This document shows, one piece after another, positions 31,734-43,195 of a stretch of DNA of 64,000 nt. The notes under the pieces are model-generated. The model made no database searches and was not told the origin of the DNA. It saw only the letters and a program-made list of their open reading frames with translations. Within the stretch, counting starts at the first letter, position 1. Every line of letters begins with the position of its first letter. The stretch spans positions 33,312,558 through 33,376,557 of the forward strand of contig CM043946.1 in the NCBI GenBank assembly GCA_014529385.2, given 5' to 3'. This DNA comes from Adiantum capillus-veneris (Eukaryota; Streptophyta; Polypodiopsida; Polypodiales; Pteridaceae). The position numbers and the translations under genes were made by a program.

Positions 31734-32711
31734 TTAAAGAAAATATACTTTGAATGTCATGGAGGAAAATGTATGATCTCTTATCAAATTTGAACTCTCG
31801 CAGTCTAGTAGCATCAATGTGTCTTGCTTCTCAATAAATCCAGACACATCTAAAGGTAGTTTGATTTCAAATGTTTTAATTGAGAGTATTTTGCTTCGTT
31901 CCACCTCTTTAGCCTCCACCTCAAGATTAATATCCTCCTCAATCTTGGGCACCTCATTGGAATCCATGTCCTCATCATCTTGTTCATCCGGTGGTAGGTC
32001 TTCCTCCATTACCTCTGAGGGATCGTTCAAGAGACTAGCAAATAGAGAATTTAAGAATAGAAGGAACCCAAAGGATTCTTTGATTAGCTTGCAATCTCGT
32101 TCGTGCATAGGACACCATGAGGGTCTATAATTGATAAGCAGTTGATGGTACTTCTTGAATGACCGTCTTATGGAATCACAATCTTTTAAGTGCACCACCA
32201 CCATGTCAACAAGAACCAACCTGCCCCTTTGTATCTCAAGCTCAAACCTGTCTCTTTGAGACTTGAGGAAATCACTGTGCTGAGTTATAAGGTCATCAAG
32301 AATGAATGGGGCATTAAAGATAGAAGAGACCTTGTCAAACATTTCAGCAGCTCCTGCAGATATTGCAAAATCAAACAGTCTTTCATCCACGCATGCAGAA
32401 TCCTCAACACAATCTAGCCCTTCCTCCTTACATTTTGTAGCTGGCTCACAGGCAGAAGAAAGATCAATGTCTCTCTTTTTGGTGCTAGTCACTTGAAGCT
32501 TAAGGATTACAGGCACTTCTTCATGTTCTGATGCTTCTGAGTCATTGTGAGGTTCCTCTGTCCCCATAACATCCTCTCCAAGAAATATATCTTTGGCCTC
32601 CACAAAGTCCACATCTCTCTTTAAGGAGCCTCTCGGCAACTGAGGTGGTCTCCCTTCTACTTCCTATTCACCAAAGACAATTTTTGGATCAACTCTCTTC
32701 CTCTTCATTCT
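31734..32711 (-). pseudogene. Acidic protein of unknown function
   Basis: The main open frame is 301 codons (32639-31734). It extends upstream through one in-frame TAG (about 32670) to ATG 32711, giving a basic start KRKRVDPKI that may be a nuclear signal. The middle (residues about 85-200) looks helical and globular (DLITQHSDFLKSQRDRFELE). The C-terminal third is strongly acidic (PPDEQDDEDMDSNEVPKIEE). I recognise no family. It lies in the large insert, opposite in strand to its neighbours. Confidence 0.5.
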
Positions 32712-32949
32712 GTAAGATCTTAATCCTAACAAAAACATAATACATGCAATAATAGGTAAGTATTGGGACTAAGAAGCTTTAGCAACATACCATAGACACA
32801 CCAGCATTTGACTTTTTTACTAGATATTAGAGCACAATTCTCAAAAAAATGCAAGCTGTTGGTCTCTTGTTTGGCTGGCTGTGTGTGTGTGTGTGTGTGT
32901 GTGACATATTGGTCTCATAGGTCATGTTGGCATTTTAAAGAGGTTAATA

Positions 32950-33327
32950 GAGCATCTCATTTTATTTGAGTATCTACCCCTCTCTCTCCATGTTTTGCAC
33001 CCATGTTATGCTCTATGACGCGTGAAGGACAATCAACGGACCCACAATACAGGTAGGTACACCATAAGACAAGAACACAATACCATCTCTCTCTCTCTCT
33101 CTCTCTTTGTGATAGATTGGTCTCATAGGTCATGTTTGAAGGAGTACGAGCGAAAGTGCGACGCGAGAGAAAGTGCGAGAAGAAGAGCACGACGATATGG
33201 TGAACTCGCTCTACTGTCATGTGTAGAGCATAGTGAGTTCTTATTAGGTTTTTACAAAAGAATATGTGTACATACCTGGCGCCCGCCCACTTACCTGGGC
33301 GACCACATTGGGCTTTATACCCCAACA
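32950..33327 (-). repeat. C2 3' LTR (far edge not fixed)
   Basis: On the minus strand it starts TGTTGGGGTATAAAGCC at 33327. It contains a (GA)n tract at 33090-33109. The block TGGTCTCATAGGTCATGTT occurs twice, at 32912-32930 and 33118-33136, so the far part is internally duplicated or lies outside the LTR. (TG)n is at 32881-32903. Confidence 0.55.
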
Positions 33328-33416
33328 ACCTCCCACTTAAAGTCCAATGTGGTACTTTAAGTGTGAGAGTAGCTACTATACAAGCTAATATACAAGAGAT
33401 GTAGAGAAGTGATGTA

Positions 33417-34850
33417 CTACCCTACACCTAACTGCTTGCGAAAATGCGCAAAGCTCTCTGAGGGAAGTCCTTTTGTAAGTAGATCAACAGGATTTTCTGT
33501 GGTGTGAACTTTGACAAGCTGAAGTTGCTTATCCTCGAGCATTTCCCTGATGAAATGATACTTCACATCCACATGCTTTGTCTTTGAGTGATAAAGTGGA
33601 TTGCGAGCCAATTGTATAGCACTTTGACTATCACAATATAACACAGGCATCTCTTCTTTGATTCCCAAATCTGTTACTAGTCGATTAAGCCAAATTGATT
33701 CTTTGCATGCCTCCGATGCTGCAACATATTCAGCCTCTATAGTAGATTGAGTAACACAATCTTGTAATCTAGAACGCCATGATACTGCTCCACCAGCCAA
33801 TGTAAAGACATACCCTGACATAGACCTTCGGTTGTCTAAGTCACCTGCATAATCTGAGTCTGTAAAACCCTTTACACTTAGCTCCTGACTCCCATAGCAT
33901 ATACGCATACTCTTTGTAGCTTTCAGGTATCTCAATATTCCTTTCACTGCCTCCCAATGTTTCTTGCCTGGGTTTGACATGTATCGACTTACTACTCCCA
34001 CTACAAATGCAATGTCTGGGCGAGTAGCAATCATTGCATACATCAAACTACCCACTGCAGACGCATATGGAATCTTATCCATTTTAGCCTGTTCTTCCTC
34101 AGACACATGACAATCTTGTTTGCTAAGTTTCACATATGGTGGCAATGGAACACTCAATGCCTTTCCCTTCTCCATATTGAAACGTTGCAAAACCTTGTTA
34201 ATATACTCTGTTTGGGATAACCAAATCAACTTCTTTGATCTGTCTCTCTCAATGCGCATACCAAGTATATGACTTGCCTCACCCATGTATTTCATGTCAA
34301 ACGATTTTGCCATCTTTGACTTCAAAGCTGAAATTTCTTCCAAGTGCTTGCCAGCAATCAACATGTCATCCACATACAAAATAAGGATCAGCCAACTGCC
34401 ATCCTTAGCCTTCTTTGTATATAGACAGTGATCGAACTCACTACATTTGTAGCCTTGAGAAAGCATAAACTTGTGAAATTTATGGTACCATGCCCTCGGT
34501 GATTGTTTTAAGCCATAAAGACTCTTTAACAACTGGCATACCCAATCTTCCTTGCCTTTCTCAACAAACCCTTCTGGCTGCTGCATGTAAATTTCCACAT
34601 CTAAATCACCATGCAAGAACGCTGTCTTGACATCCATTTGGTGCAACACCAAATCTAATATGGCAACCAATGTAGTCATTTTGACCACCGGAGAGAAGAC
34701 TTCATCAAAGTCAATGCCTTGTTCTTGCTTAAAGCCCTTGGCAACAAGCCTTGCTTTGTACTTTGGCTGACTATCATGAGCGGTGATCTTATACTTGTAA
34801 ACCCATTTACAAGGTAGAGCCTTTTTGCCCCGTGGTAATTTAACTAGCTT
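33417..34850 (-). pseudogene. C2 reverse transcriptase and RNase H
   Basis: A 423-codon open frame begins in the RT palm (VKMTTLVAIL, then MDVKTAFLHGDLD). It has the catalytic LYVDDMLIAG, the MYAMIATRPDIAFVVGVVSR block, and RNase H with DSDYAGDLDNRRSMSGYVF, a Glu in STIEAEYVA and LYCDSQSAIQLARNPLYH. It ends normally near KGLPSESFAHFRKQLG. The preceding 160 bases (finger region with a CKWVYKYK block) lie in another frame or after a stop. The catalytic residues are intact. Confidence 0.9.
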
Positions 34851-35950
34851 CCATGTCTGGTTTTATGCAGAGCTGTCATCTCTGACTGCATGGCCAATTG
34901 CCAATTCCCGGAGTCCTTCATTTGCACTGCTTCCTTGTAACATGAAGGCTCATTGCAATCAGTCAACATGACATACTTCATAGATGGAACAAACCTATCA
35001 GGAGGTCGCGTGTCACGTCCAGATCTACGCACAATAGGTGGCTCAGGCTCAGCCACAACCTGTGGTTCCAATCTATCCTGTCCTTGCTCCTCTTGAGCCG
35101 TGACATTTTGTCTTGCACGTGCAGGTCCATGTTCTTGGAAGACAACTCTTCTAATCTCCTCAACCCTCTCTGGTTTAGAATGATATTTGGATTCATTAAA
35201 GTGAACATCATTGCTGCGGACAACCTTTTTGGATTCGGGATCCCAAAGTCTGTACCCCATCTCACCAGAATTACCATAGCCTAGAAAGATGCACTTTCTA
35301 CTCTTTGGCTCAAGTTTGTTCCTAAATTCCTTTGGAACGTGAGTATATGCCTCACAGCCAAAGACTCTGAGATGCTTGTATGAGGGCACCTTGCTTGACC
35401 ATACCATCTCTGGCACTGAATCCTTCTGCAAAACCTTGCTAGGAGATCTATTTACAAGATGAACAGCTGTTGATACAGCTTCAGCCCAAAACCCATTTGG
35501 CAGCTGTGCATTAGACAACATACTTCCGACCTTCTCTTGTATGGTCCTATTCATCCTCTCAGCAACACCATTTTGAGGAGGATTGTAAGGAGCAGAAATT
35601 TCACGTTTTATACCTTTTGACTCACAAAAGTCCTGAAAGGCCTTTGAGACATACTCTCCACCATTGTTAGTGCGTAAGCATTTAAGCTTCTTGCCACTCT
35701 GATTCTCCACAAGTGTTACAAACGTTTTGAAAACACTAAACACTTCATCCTTGTGCTTGAGAAAGTAAACCCATACTTTCCTCGAGTAATCATCTATAAA
35801 TGTCATAAACTAAGAAGCTCCCCCTAGAGATAGGTTAGGCATAGGTCCACACAAATCACTATGAACAAGTGCCAACTGTGTATCTCTTCTACTACTTCTA
35901 TGCTTATGTGGCTGGTGTGTTTGCTTACCATACAGACAATGTTCACAGAA
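34851..35950 (-). pseudogene. C2 integrase
   Basis: A 320-codon frame starts at MTFIDDYSRKVWVYFLKHK (first Asp). The second catalytic Asp of the usual LR(S/T)DNGGEY is Asn here (LRTNNGGEYVS). The Glu is kept in NPPQNGVAERMNRT. The C-terminal part has FGCEAYTHVP, CIFLGYGN and a long polar linker. The pre-integrase zinc block (HSRLGHMSKKGMEIL) belongs to the upstream frame and is separated by a stop at 35951. The Asn substitution alone should abolish strand transfer. Confidence 0.88.
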
Positions 35951-37378
35951 TTAAAAATCATTAAATGAAAAGCCAGGCAAAGAACCAGAACGAGACAAGA
36001 TTTCCATTCCCTTCTTGGACATATGTCCTAACCGGCTATGCCACAAAGAAACGTTTGGCTGCTTGGTTACATTGATTACATTTTTAGAGACATTTGATAC
36101 ATAAATCATGTAAAGTCCTCCAGACTTTACTCCATGTGCTACTATCATAGAACCCTTGGATATCTTCCACATGTTCTGTCCAAAAGTGGTGACGTAGCCA
36201 GCATCATCAAGTAAACCTGTGCTGATCAAGCTCTTTGTAATTGCGAGAACATGTCTCACATTCCTCAGCGTGAAAGAAGAGCCATTCTGAAACTTCAATT
36301 GAACATCTCTAACACCTAAGATCTCACATGTCTGCCCATTGCCTAGCCGAACATGATCTTTAGTGGTCACATAAGAAGTAAACCACTCCTTGTTTGGAGA
36401 CACATGAAGTGATGCCCCTGAGTTTATAATCCAGTCACTCAGTGCATTTCCATCAGATGCTGTAAGAAGAGCTGAGTCCATTGTATTCTTCAAGAAGTAG
36501 ATGTCTCCTGACACTAGACTGTCATCCTCTGCAATAGTGTTTGTCACATTTATTTCTTGAATCTTCACTGAGGACTTGTTCTTCTCACCATGGTCTTCAG
36601 CTTTCTCTTTGCCTTTTTCTGCTTTCCATTCTCTGCAGTCTCTTTTCATGTGACCCTTCTTGCCACAATGGTAGCATTCTATGTCCCTCTTGCCTTTAGC
36701 ACTGCGGGACTTGCTACGAGACTGATTCCTCTTTCCACCTTTGTACTTTTCTTTGGTCCTTCCCCTGACAACTAAGGCTGTTCCTTTGCCTTTGTCCATT
36801 GTCTTTCTATTGGTTTCTTCAGTAAGCAGACTTCCTTCTACACCTGCTATGTTCAAACCATCTGAGGTGCAGAATTACTCAAAGCTGTGCGAAAAGTGTC
36901 CCAACTTTCCGGCAATGTGATCAACAGGAACATAGCTCTAACAGGTTCATCAAACTTGACACCTTGAGCTGACAACTGACTATAGATTGTGTTGAATTCA
37001 TTCAGATGATTGGACATAGGTGTCCCTTCTTTCATCTTCAAGTCAACAAGCTTCTTAAGCCAGTATACCTGTGAAGCTGCACTCTGCTTCTCATAAAGAT
37101 CACTCAGCTTTAACCATGCTTGATAAGCCGACATCTCGTCTGCTACATTGAAGTAAACGCTTTCTGCCAAAGTCAGCATAATGGTAGAAAGTGCCAATTC
37201 ATCCATTTCGCTCCATTCATCTTCGTCCATATCTTCTGGTTTTATCCCCTTGAGCTTTATAGGCTTTATCTACTTCTTTTGTACCAACACGTGCCAAATC
37301 TGCTTCTTCCACAATGGGAAATTGGTTCCATCCAGCTTCTTGATATTGTAAAGAGCAGTGTCCTGTGATCCAGCCATA
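35951..37378 (-). pseudogene. C2 Gag and protease
   Basis: Gag starts at ATG 37378 (MAGSQDTALYNIKKLDGTNF). One stop lies near 37270 and one frameshift near 36855. The Gag domain shows DELALSTIMLTLAESVYFNV and LLITLPESWDTF. The zinc knuckle CYHCGKKGHMKRDC is canonical. The protease active site reads WIINSGASLHVSPNKEWF, with Asn for the catalytic Asp of W-I-x-D-S-G-A. So both protease and integrase carry Asp-to-Asn changes. Confidence 0.88.
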
Positions 37379-38362
37379 GCTACGCTTCACAATAGTTTAC
37401 TTTTCTGGGAAAAATTCGGCAGAGTTTCCCCTGTAAACTGACCTCTGAACCAATATCAACCTGTCAAATGAACCAAGAAAGCTTCAGATTCTGCAAAAAT
37501 TTTGGCAGAGTCTCCTTTGTAAAATGGCTCTGGTGTACTAAAAACAGACCAAAAAACAGCTCAAAAAACACTGTCTCTCTGACACTGTAAGCTGCGGGTA
37601 AACCTATCCTGCACCTGTACTGTCTCTCACTGTCCTATAACCATAGACTGCGACAATGCCTCAACGGCAGTAAAGCAAAGATGCAATCCCAACTGTCTAA
37701 CTCACAGTCAATACATCCTAGCTGCCTATCTAAGGGTGCTCAAGGGATCGCTCCAAGACCTGTATCACCGAAAGGATCTCAACATTCGAGAATCCCCCAG
37801 CTCAATAAAACCTCACTCGACCCTCAACAAAGGCTGCAGTAAATCTGACAGTACATAGACTTCCCACAAAGTCATACATCCACAAATTTCCCACTGTATG
37901 CTGTAACCGTTGCGGCGGTTGTTTGCTACGTGACTCACAACAGGCAAACCCTCAACAGACATACATCATCTCTGACAATACATCCCATGTGGAAGTACCT
38001 GCAATGTCAGGATGAAATCTGGAATATCAAGCAGCAAACACAAGCTACCTGATGAAGTAGTGGATGTCGCCTACAGTCTGTGTGTAGATGCGCCCGTGTC
38101 GTATGTGACACGCCTCCAAGAACTGTGAGCCGTCCTTTGATGTGTAGACAGCCACAAATCAACACTCTGGGAGTGTCGATATCCTCAGCACCTGCAGTCG
38201 TAGGCGGAAAACCCCTAATTTGCAGAGTCGGATTTGCACCCGCCGAGACCACGTAGTCGAAAATGGCCTGCGTAGAACTTTTTCGAAGCCGAACGGTGAC
38301 CGAGATGACCTCAGAATGAAATTCTGAGCACACCAAGCCCAACGGGCTGTCCCACAAGATCT
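37379..38362 (-). other. C2 leader (no gene)
   Basis: About 1 kb upstream of the gag ATG, without introns or domains. The frame at 38480-38007 is a chimera of LINE coding sequence and C2 leader, so it is not a gene. Confidence 0.55.
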
Positions 38363-39420
38363 CCACAACCCTTTCTATGCCCATAACCTCAATTGGCCGA
38401 CTCAAGAAGTAGGAGCATATATGGTGTTTGTGTCTTAACTTGGAGAAAGTTTGTAAGAAAACTCTTTTGGACATTCTCAAACTCTTTCCAACTAGATTCC
38501 ATAAAGAAGAACCGGTGTCATCAATGCATCAAAAGGGTATTAGAACCCAAAACTTGATGTTTCCTGCATTACACATGTTCTCAAATGCACAATATGCTCT
38601 CTTTCCCGCTTCCAAATGATGCAAAGCACATTCATGCCACTTGTGATTGGGGGGAATCTCAAGGCCAAGGTACTTAAAGCTCTCAACAAATTCAAGTGTC
38701 TCATTGTTGTACACAATGCATGGCTTCTCCTTATGGTTGGTTTTCACAAGCATAACCTTTGTTTTGGATTCATTCACAACTAGCCCACTATGCAAGCAAA
38801 AGTTTTCAAGGACAACCATAATCTTTTGTGCATCTTCTAAAGTGTGTGCTAGAAGCACTACATCATCCGCATACAACAAAATCATGATTACCCCATTGCA
38901 AATAGTGACCTCTTCAATGCATTCTTCTTGCATAAAGTCAAGTACCATTTTTTCCAATTGATCGATGCATAGACCAAAGAGAGTTGGTGACAACGGACAT
39001 CCTTGTTAGACCCCAATAGTGCTTACAAAATTTTCTAAAATTCCTCTTCCCATGTGCAATTGATACATCACCTTCTCATACATTCAAGAAACTGCAAGCA
39101 TAAACTCATTTGGCACTTGGAGTTCTTCTATCCTTCTACACAAATTGTTACGTGGAATCATATCAAAGGCTTTCTTAAAGTCCACAAAACAACAATACAA
39201 TCTCTTGCCTTTCAACCAACTTTCCTCCATGAAAATACGAAGAGTGACAAGATGATCAATGGTGCTATGGCATCGATGAAAACCCGCTTGTCCTTTTGCA
39301 CACTTATCATTCTCTTCAGCCCAATCACTCAATTTCATCTCCACTATGCACCCAAAAAACTTTTCCATAAGAGACCCAATCATTATAGTTCGGTAGTTGT
39401 TTACATTCTTTACATCCCTC
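38363..39420 (-). pseudogene. LINE ORF2 reverse transcriptase and C-terminus
   Basis: The frame 39383-39084 has QAGFHRCHSTIDHL and the palm block YCCFVDFKKAFDMIPR. The frame 38993-38529 starts SPTLFGLCIDQLE and holds the catalytic ILLYADDVVLLA, followed by NESKTKVMLV and FKYLGLEI, all canonical LINE RT blocks. A downstream frame (38480-38363) has PIEVMGIERVVE, the usual end segment. Confidence 0.9.
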
Positions 39421-39506
39421 CTTTATACAAAGGCTTACCCCAATTAGTACTCCAATCATAAGTTATACCATGTTGAAGTGCAAGGTTGAACATATCGCAC
39501 ATCCAC

Positions 39507-40920
39507 TCATGGGTAAAATCTCCTGTCCATTTGATCATCTCCGGCTTGATACCTTGAAGATCTTCCACTTTGCGAGTGGCCATACATCCTCAATATAAAA
39601 AAAGAGGACATACATAGGAGAGAATCATAAAATGGATTTTGTTCAGCATTTGCTTTCTCATATAATTTCCTACAATGTGTGTATATATCCACAAGACTCA
39701 AGTTACCAAAATTCTCAACCCGCTTGCCCCTCCTGTTTCTCCAAAATCTTCCACATGCACACATGCCTTTTCTTGGGCTTGAGAAAGTTGTTGCTTTATT
39801 TCTCATCTTCTGCTCTTCTTTTGAATTAATGCCTTGGATGTATGCAATGACTTTGATAGTTGTCTTTGTCCGTAGTTGCATCGAGATTTATCAAGGACTT
39901 TTGAGCATCTTGACATTCTTTATCAAACCACCTTTTGTGTGATTTATCTTTGTTCATACCATAGATATGATTTATGACAAAGCATTCTTTGGCACAAGAA
40001 AAAATAACTTTCTTGAAAGATTCCCATTTAGTTTTCGATGGTGTGTCATATTGAAGCTTTGTCATCCATAGCTTTTGCTCAACCATTTCAATGTACATTG
40101 GTGCTAGTTTAAAACCCATACATAGTGATAACTTCTCTTCCCTTTGGCTGAGATAATCATACTTAGTTGCTTCTCCACATGCAAGGTCAATACATAAGAT
40201 GCAATGGTCTGATTTCGGGGTTCATTGGCCAAACATAAAACTATTTATGCATTACATGATAGCTTCGGAGAGTAGATAGTCAATCACATTGTCCCCATTA
40301 TGTTTTCTACATGTAAATCCATCGGTTCCACTCCACAAATACACACCATTGGAAATGAGCATACCCATGATATTACACATGTGTAAAATTAACTTTACAT
40401 AGTGATCTAGCTCTTTCTCATCCATTGAAGTACGATCATACAAGTGAACTTCCTCCAACTCCCTTGAAATGTATGGAATATCAAATTGTTGAGTATCATG
40501 TTGCAATGTTTTTGTGCGAGCATTCACATCCCCAAATAAAATAACACCACCTTTGTCTTTGAAATAAGCAATGTACTCTTCTAAATCAGAAAATGGAGGA
40601 TCATGATGAGGAATGTAGCAACCAGCTACAAAAATGGGTGCTCTTTTTGGTGTCATAATTTTCAGCCATACATAACGTTTGTACTTGTCATCTTTCACAA
40701 TTGATACAAAATCTTCCAATCCTTTCTTAATCATACATGCTATCCCTCCTTGCCCTCTTTGTTGCTTGATATTCTTTGATCACGTCAATGAATGTATATT
40801 GTAATCATCCAAGCCGGTAATCCTTTGTGTATCATGCTCTCAAGTTTCAACAACAAGAAGTACAACATCGGCTTTGCTTGTTAGTTCATCAATGTCAACC
40901 CCCCCATTATCCATTGCAAT
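39507..40920 (-). pseudogene. LINE ORF2 endonuclease and linker
   Basis: The frame 40734-40252 carries apurinic-type endonuclease motifs: VWLKIMTPKRAPIFVAGCYI, FGDVNARTKT (the GD-x-N block) and DNVIDYLLSE at the end, where S-x-I-D-Y is typical. The segment before 40734, with the N-terminal catalytic residues, is frameshifted. Linker pieces (40119-39826, with a RWFDKECQDAQK block; 39881-39507) lead to the RT. Confidence 0.8.
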
Positions 40921-41117
40921 TCCAAAATCATATTTTCAATTGTAACTCGGCCTCAAGGTCAAGCATCCCTATTTGCTCAAGGGACTTGCCTCCTCCTTGG
41001 GCACATTTTCTTCGTAAAAGATCTCCTTGTTTTTCTTATTCTTTTCTTCATATGCCTTGTGACGCATATTTTGTTGCTTAATAATGCAATCTTCACATAC
41101 AAAACATTTTGTATCCC

Positions 41118-41943
41118 TCAAATAGATCCAGCTATTATCAAGGATAATCTTTCATTTGGTCTCATCCGACATGGTGCATACAATTGGCTGTTCTCCTGAG
41201 CAAGGAGCTCCTTGCTTACCCACTTTATGTGCTCTATAGACCATAACTCCGTGCGTATCAAAGTGGGATTTGAAGAAATATTTGATAACAATGTCAAGAT
41301 AAGGAGGTGTCTTTGACTTGTCTTTGGGAATCTCACGAATACCAATGTTCTTGGAACGTCTCTCCTGTTCCTTCAACTCCTCCACATCCACATTCTCAAC
41401 ATTCTTTGTTTGAGCCATAGCTTGCATAAGTGAGGAATTAGGAACCACCTTGTTACCACATACATCAGCCCAAGATTTCTTTGTGCGTACATTTTTCATG
41501 TATACATCCCGGCTCATGGTGTTCAATTTCCCCTCTTTTAATAGATGGTCATGATCTACTTTTCTCATGCGCTCCTTCAAAGCATTCAAGTCCACAAGTG
41601 AGCGTTTACATTCCTTGACTTCCTCTTCAAGCTATATCAAATTTGTTGTTTGCATTTCAAGTGTCCTCTTGAAATTCTCATTCTCAACCACAAGTACCCT
41701 TAGCGTGCCATTCTCCATTGCAAGTGCCCGTACGTTTTCGCCTTGTTTGTTTACAGTCTCTTGCAATGATACCAAGTATGCCATGGTCATGGTTTTTGAT
41801 ATCGTTGGTTGAGTGGTTGTGTTGCTATCTCCACACTTGGGAGATTTTGGATCATTTTCCACAATGGTTGTGGACCTTGTTGAAGAAGAAGGACCTTGCG
41901 AGTGCCAAAAGACATTGCATGTAAAATAAGAGATGAGAGTCAA
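41118..41943 (-). pseudogene. LINE ORF1
   Basis: Two collinear frames (41943-41632 and 41595-41118) encode a protein with a likely coiled coil (SLQETVNKQGENVRALAMEN, then repeats of V-x-E-N-x-x). The second half is basic and polar. No zinc knuckle is visible. It is assigned as ORF1 by position upstream of the endonuclease. Confidence 0.6.
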
Positions 41944-42132
41944 CTTTATTGAACCTCTTCACTTTAGAAATGCTGCAACAAAAATTCCTTCCATAAATCT
42001 GATTTTTTTTTGTCTTTACTTAAATGCATAAAGGGCATCGTGCTCTTTGATTGAGGCTATAGATCACCCAAATCAAAGTTCGGATAAAGAAGTTATGATC
42101 AAAAGAGTGAACTATTGTCTACTAGGTCAAAA

Positions 42133-42135
<3 letters not shown>

Positions 42136-42212
<77 letters not shown>
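42136..42212. repeat. (GA)n microsatellite upstream of the H3-like ORF
   Basis: Pure GA dinucleotides, 77 bp, ending 20 bp before the ATG at 42232. GA tracts are frequent in plant 5' UTRs and bind GAGA-type (BPC) factors, so a regulatory role is possible. Confidence 0.95.
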
Positions 42213-42213
<1 letters not shown>

Positions 42214-42231
42214 CTATTGCCTTACAGGTAA

Positions 42232-42741
42232 ATGGAAAGAACAAAGGTGATTGGGAGAAAGGCAAGCAAAGGTCCAAATTTGGCTGCTAAAGCAAGAGGA
42301 AGATCTGCTAGTAAAAAGAAGAGACCAAGAAAGCCCATGAAAATCTTGAAAGCTCCAAAGATGAAGAGGCTACAAAGACACATCAAGTTGCTCAAGAAAA
42401 TTAGGAAGGCTCAGAAATGTATTGAGCTTCTTGTACCAAATCTTCCATTCCAAAGACTAGTCAGGTCAAGATGTGAGGAGGCATGTTTTGGCACCATGAG
42501 GTGGAAACCTGTTGCGCTGTTGTCACTTCAAGAGGCAACAAAAGATTTCTTGCTAGAATATTTCAATGATATAACAATTGTTGCAGCATATGCACACAGG
42601 GTAACGATTATGGACAAGGACAGTGAAACCTTGAAAAGAGTAAGGTGGAGATATAATAAACTGCTCCAACCCAATGAATTTATAGACGATAAAATAAAGA
42701 AATCTTTCTTATTCCTCCATCAAGGCCACAAACAGAGGTGA
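42232..42741 (+). CDS. Divergent histone H3-like protein with C-terminal extension
   Basis: From ATG 42232 the tail starts [13 protein letters not shown], aligning to H3 ARTKQTARKSTGG (Lys4 and Lys9 positions kept), then [10 protein letters not shown] against LATKAARKSA. The fold follows: [20 protein letters not shown] against [41 protein letters not shown] against ALQEAAEAYLVGLFED, and [11 protein letters not shown] against HAKRVTIMPKD. The tail-alphaN part is about 5 residues longer than H3 and loop 1 is 1 residue longer, a feature also seen in CENH3. After the fold the frame continues ~35 residues. The tail is clearly H3-derived, which argues against a chance match. It lies in the large insert; whether it is cargo or a displaced host gene is open. 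Confidence 0.8.
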   Translation: [169 protein letters not shown]

Positions 42742-43057
42742 CGATTGTAGAAGTCACCCACGATGTAAATACCCGGGTTAGGGCTGAGCAGAGAAACCGG
42801 CGTGCAAAGGAGATGAATAAATTGAAAGAGAAAGGAAAAAGCAGCAAATGCTATAGAAGAAGAGATTAAAAGCTACCACATTGTTACACACGAAATCAAT
42901 GTCAGCAACAACAAAATTTTATCATCTATGGAGGAAGGATTAATATTAGATATACAACTAGAAGATGGTATAAGAAGACTTGCATTAGATTCTATGGATA
43001 TCAATATATTTGTGGAATCCAGATGCTCAAATCACAAATTCAATATCTTCCTGATGT
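42742..43057 (+). pseudogene. Likely C-terminal continuation of the H3-like gene
   Basis: After a shift near the stop at 42739, an open frame continues with a charged helix (EQRNRRAKEMNKLKEK) and, after a second one-base shift near 42835, about 70 more residues ending FNIFLM before a TAA. It may be a C-terminal domain of the same protein, damaged by two indels. It resembles no family I know. Confidence 0.4.
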
Positions 43058-43195
43058 AAGATGTTTTCACTAGCTTTAGCATATTTTTATCCAACCTTGA
43101 GGCTAGAGACTAAAACTGTCTTGTAGTTTGATCAAGAGCTAGCTACATGTAAAAAGTCAAGCAAAAATATATATCTTGGATCCCCAAATTTTTGT

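Larger units (their letters stand above)
32950..38362 (-). mobile_element. C2: 5'-truncated Ty1/copia element with nearly complete pol
   Basis: On the minus strand a leader (38362-37379), gag-protease (37378-35951), integrase (35950-34851), RT-RNase H (34850-33417), polypurine tract (33341-33328) and 3' LTR (33327 downwards) are present. No 5' LTR or primer site is found: the leader joins LINE coding sequence at about 38362. Lesions are few. The polypurine tract and the first 12 bases of the LTR are identical to those of C1, so the two are related families. Confidence 0.85.
38363..41943 (-). mobile_element. LINE retrotransposon, 3'-truncated at C2
   Basis: On the minus strand ORF1 (41943-41118) is followed by ORF2 with an endonuclease (about 40920-40252) and RT (39420-38529, continuing to 38363). 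The 3' end, with its UTR and poly(A), is missing because the element joins the C2 leader. Frameshifts and stops are numerous. Confidence 0.85.

Noticed and set aside
38007-38480. 157-codon minus-strand frame
   Set aside because: It is a chimera: LINE C-terminal coding for the first ~40 codons, then C2 leader.
42047-42250. Arg-Glu repeat ORF across the (GA)n tract
   Set aside because: Microsatellite artefact; the supported start is the H3-like ATG at 42232.
42232-42741. Naming the H3-like ORF as CENH3
   Set aside because: Loop 1 is one residue longer, but the tail resembles canonical H3 (Lys4 and Lys9 context) and no CENH3-specific motif is evident.
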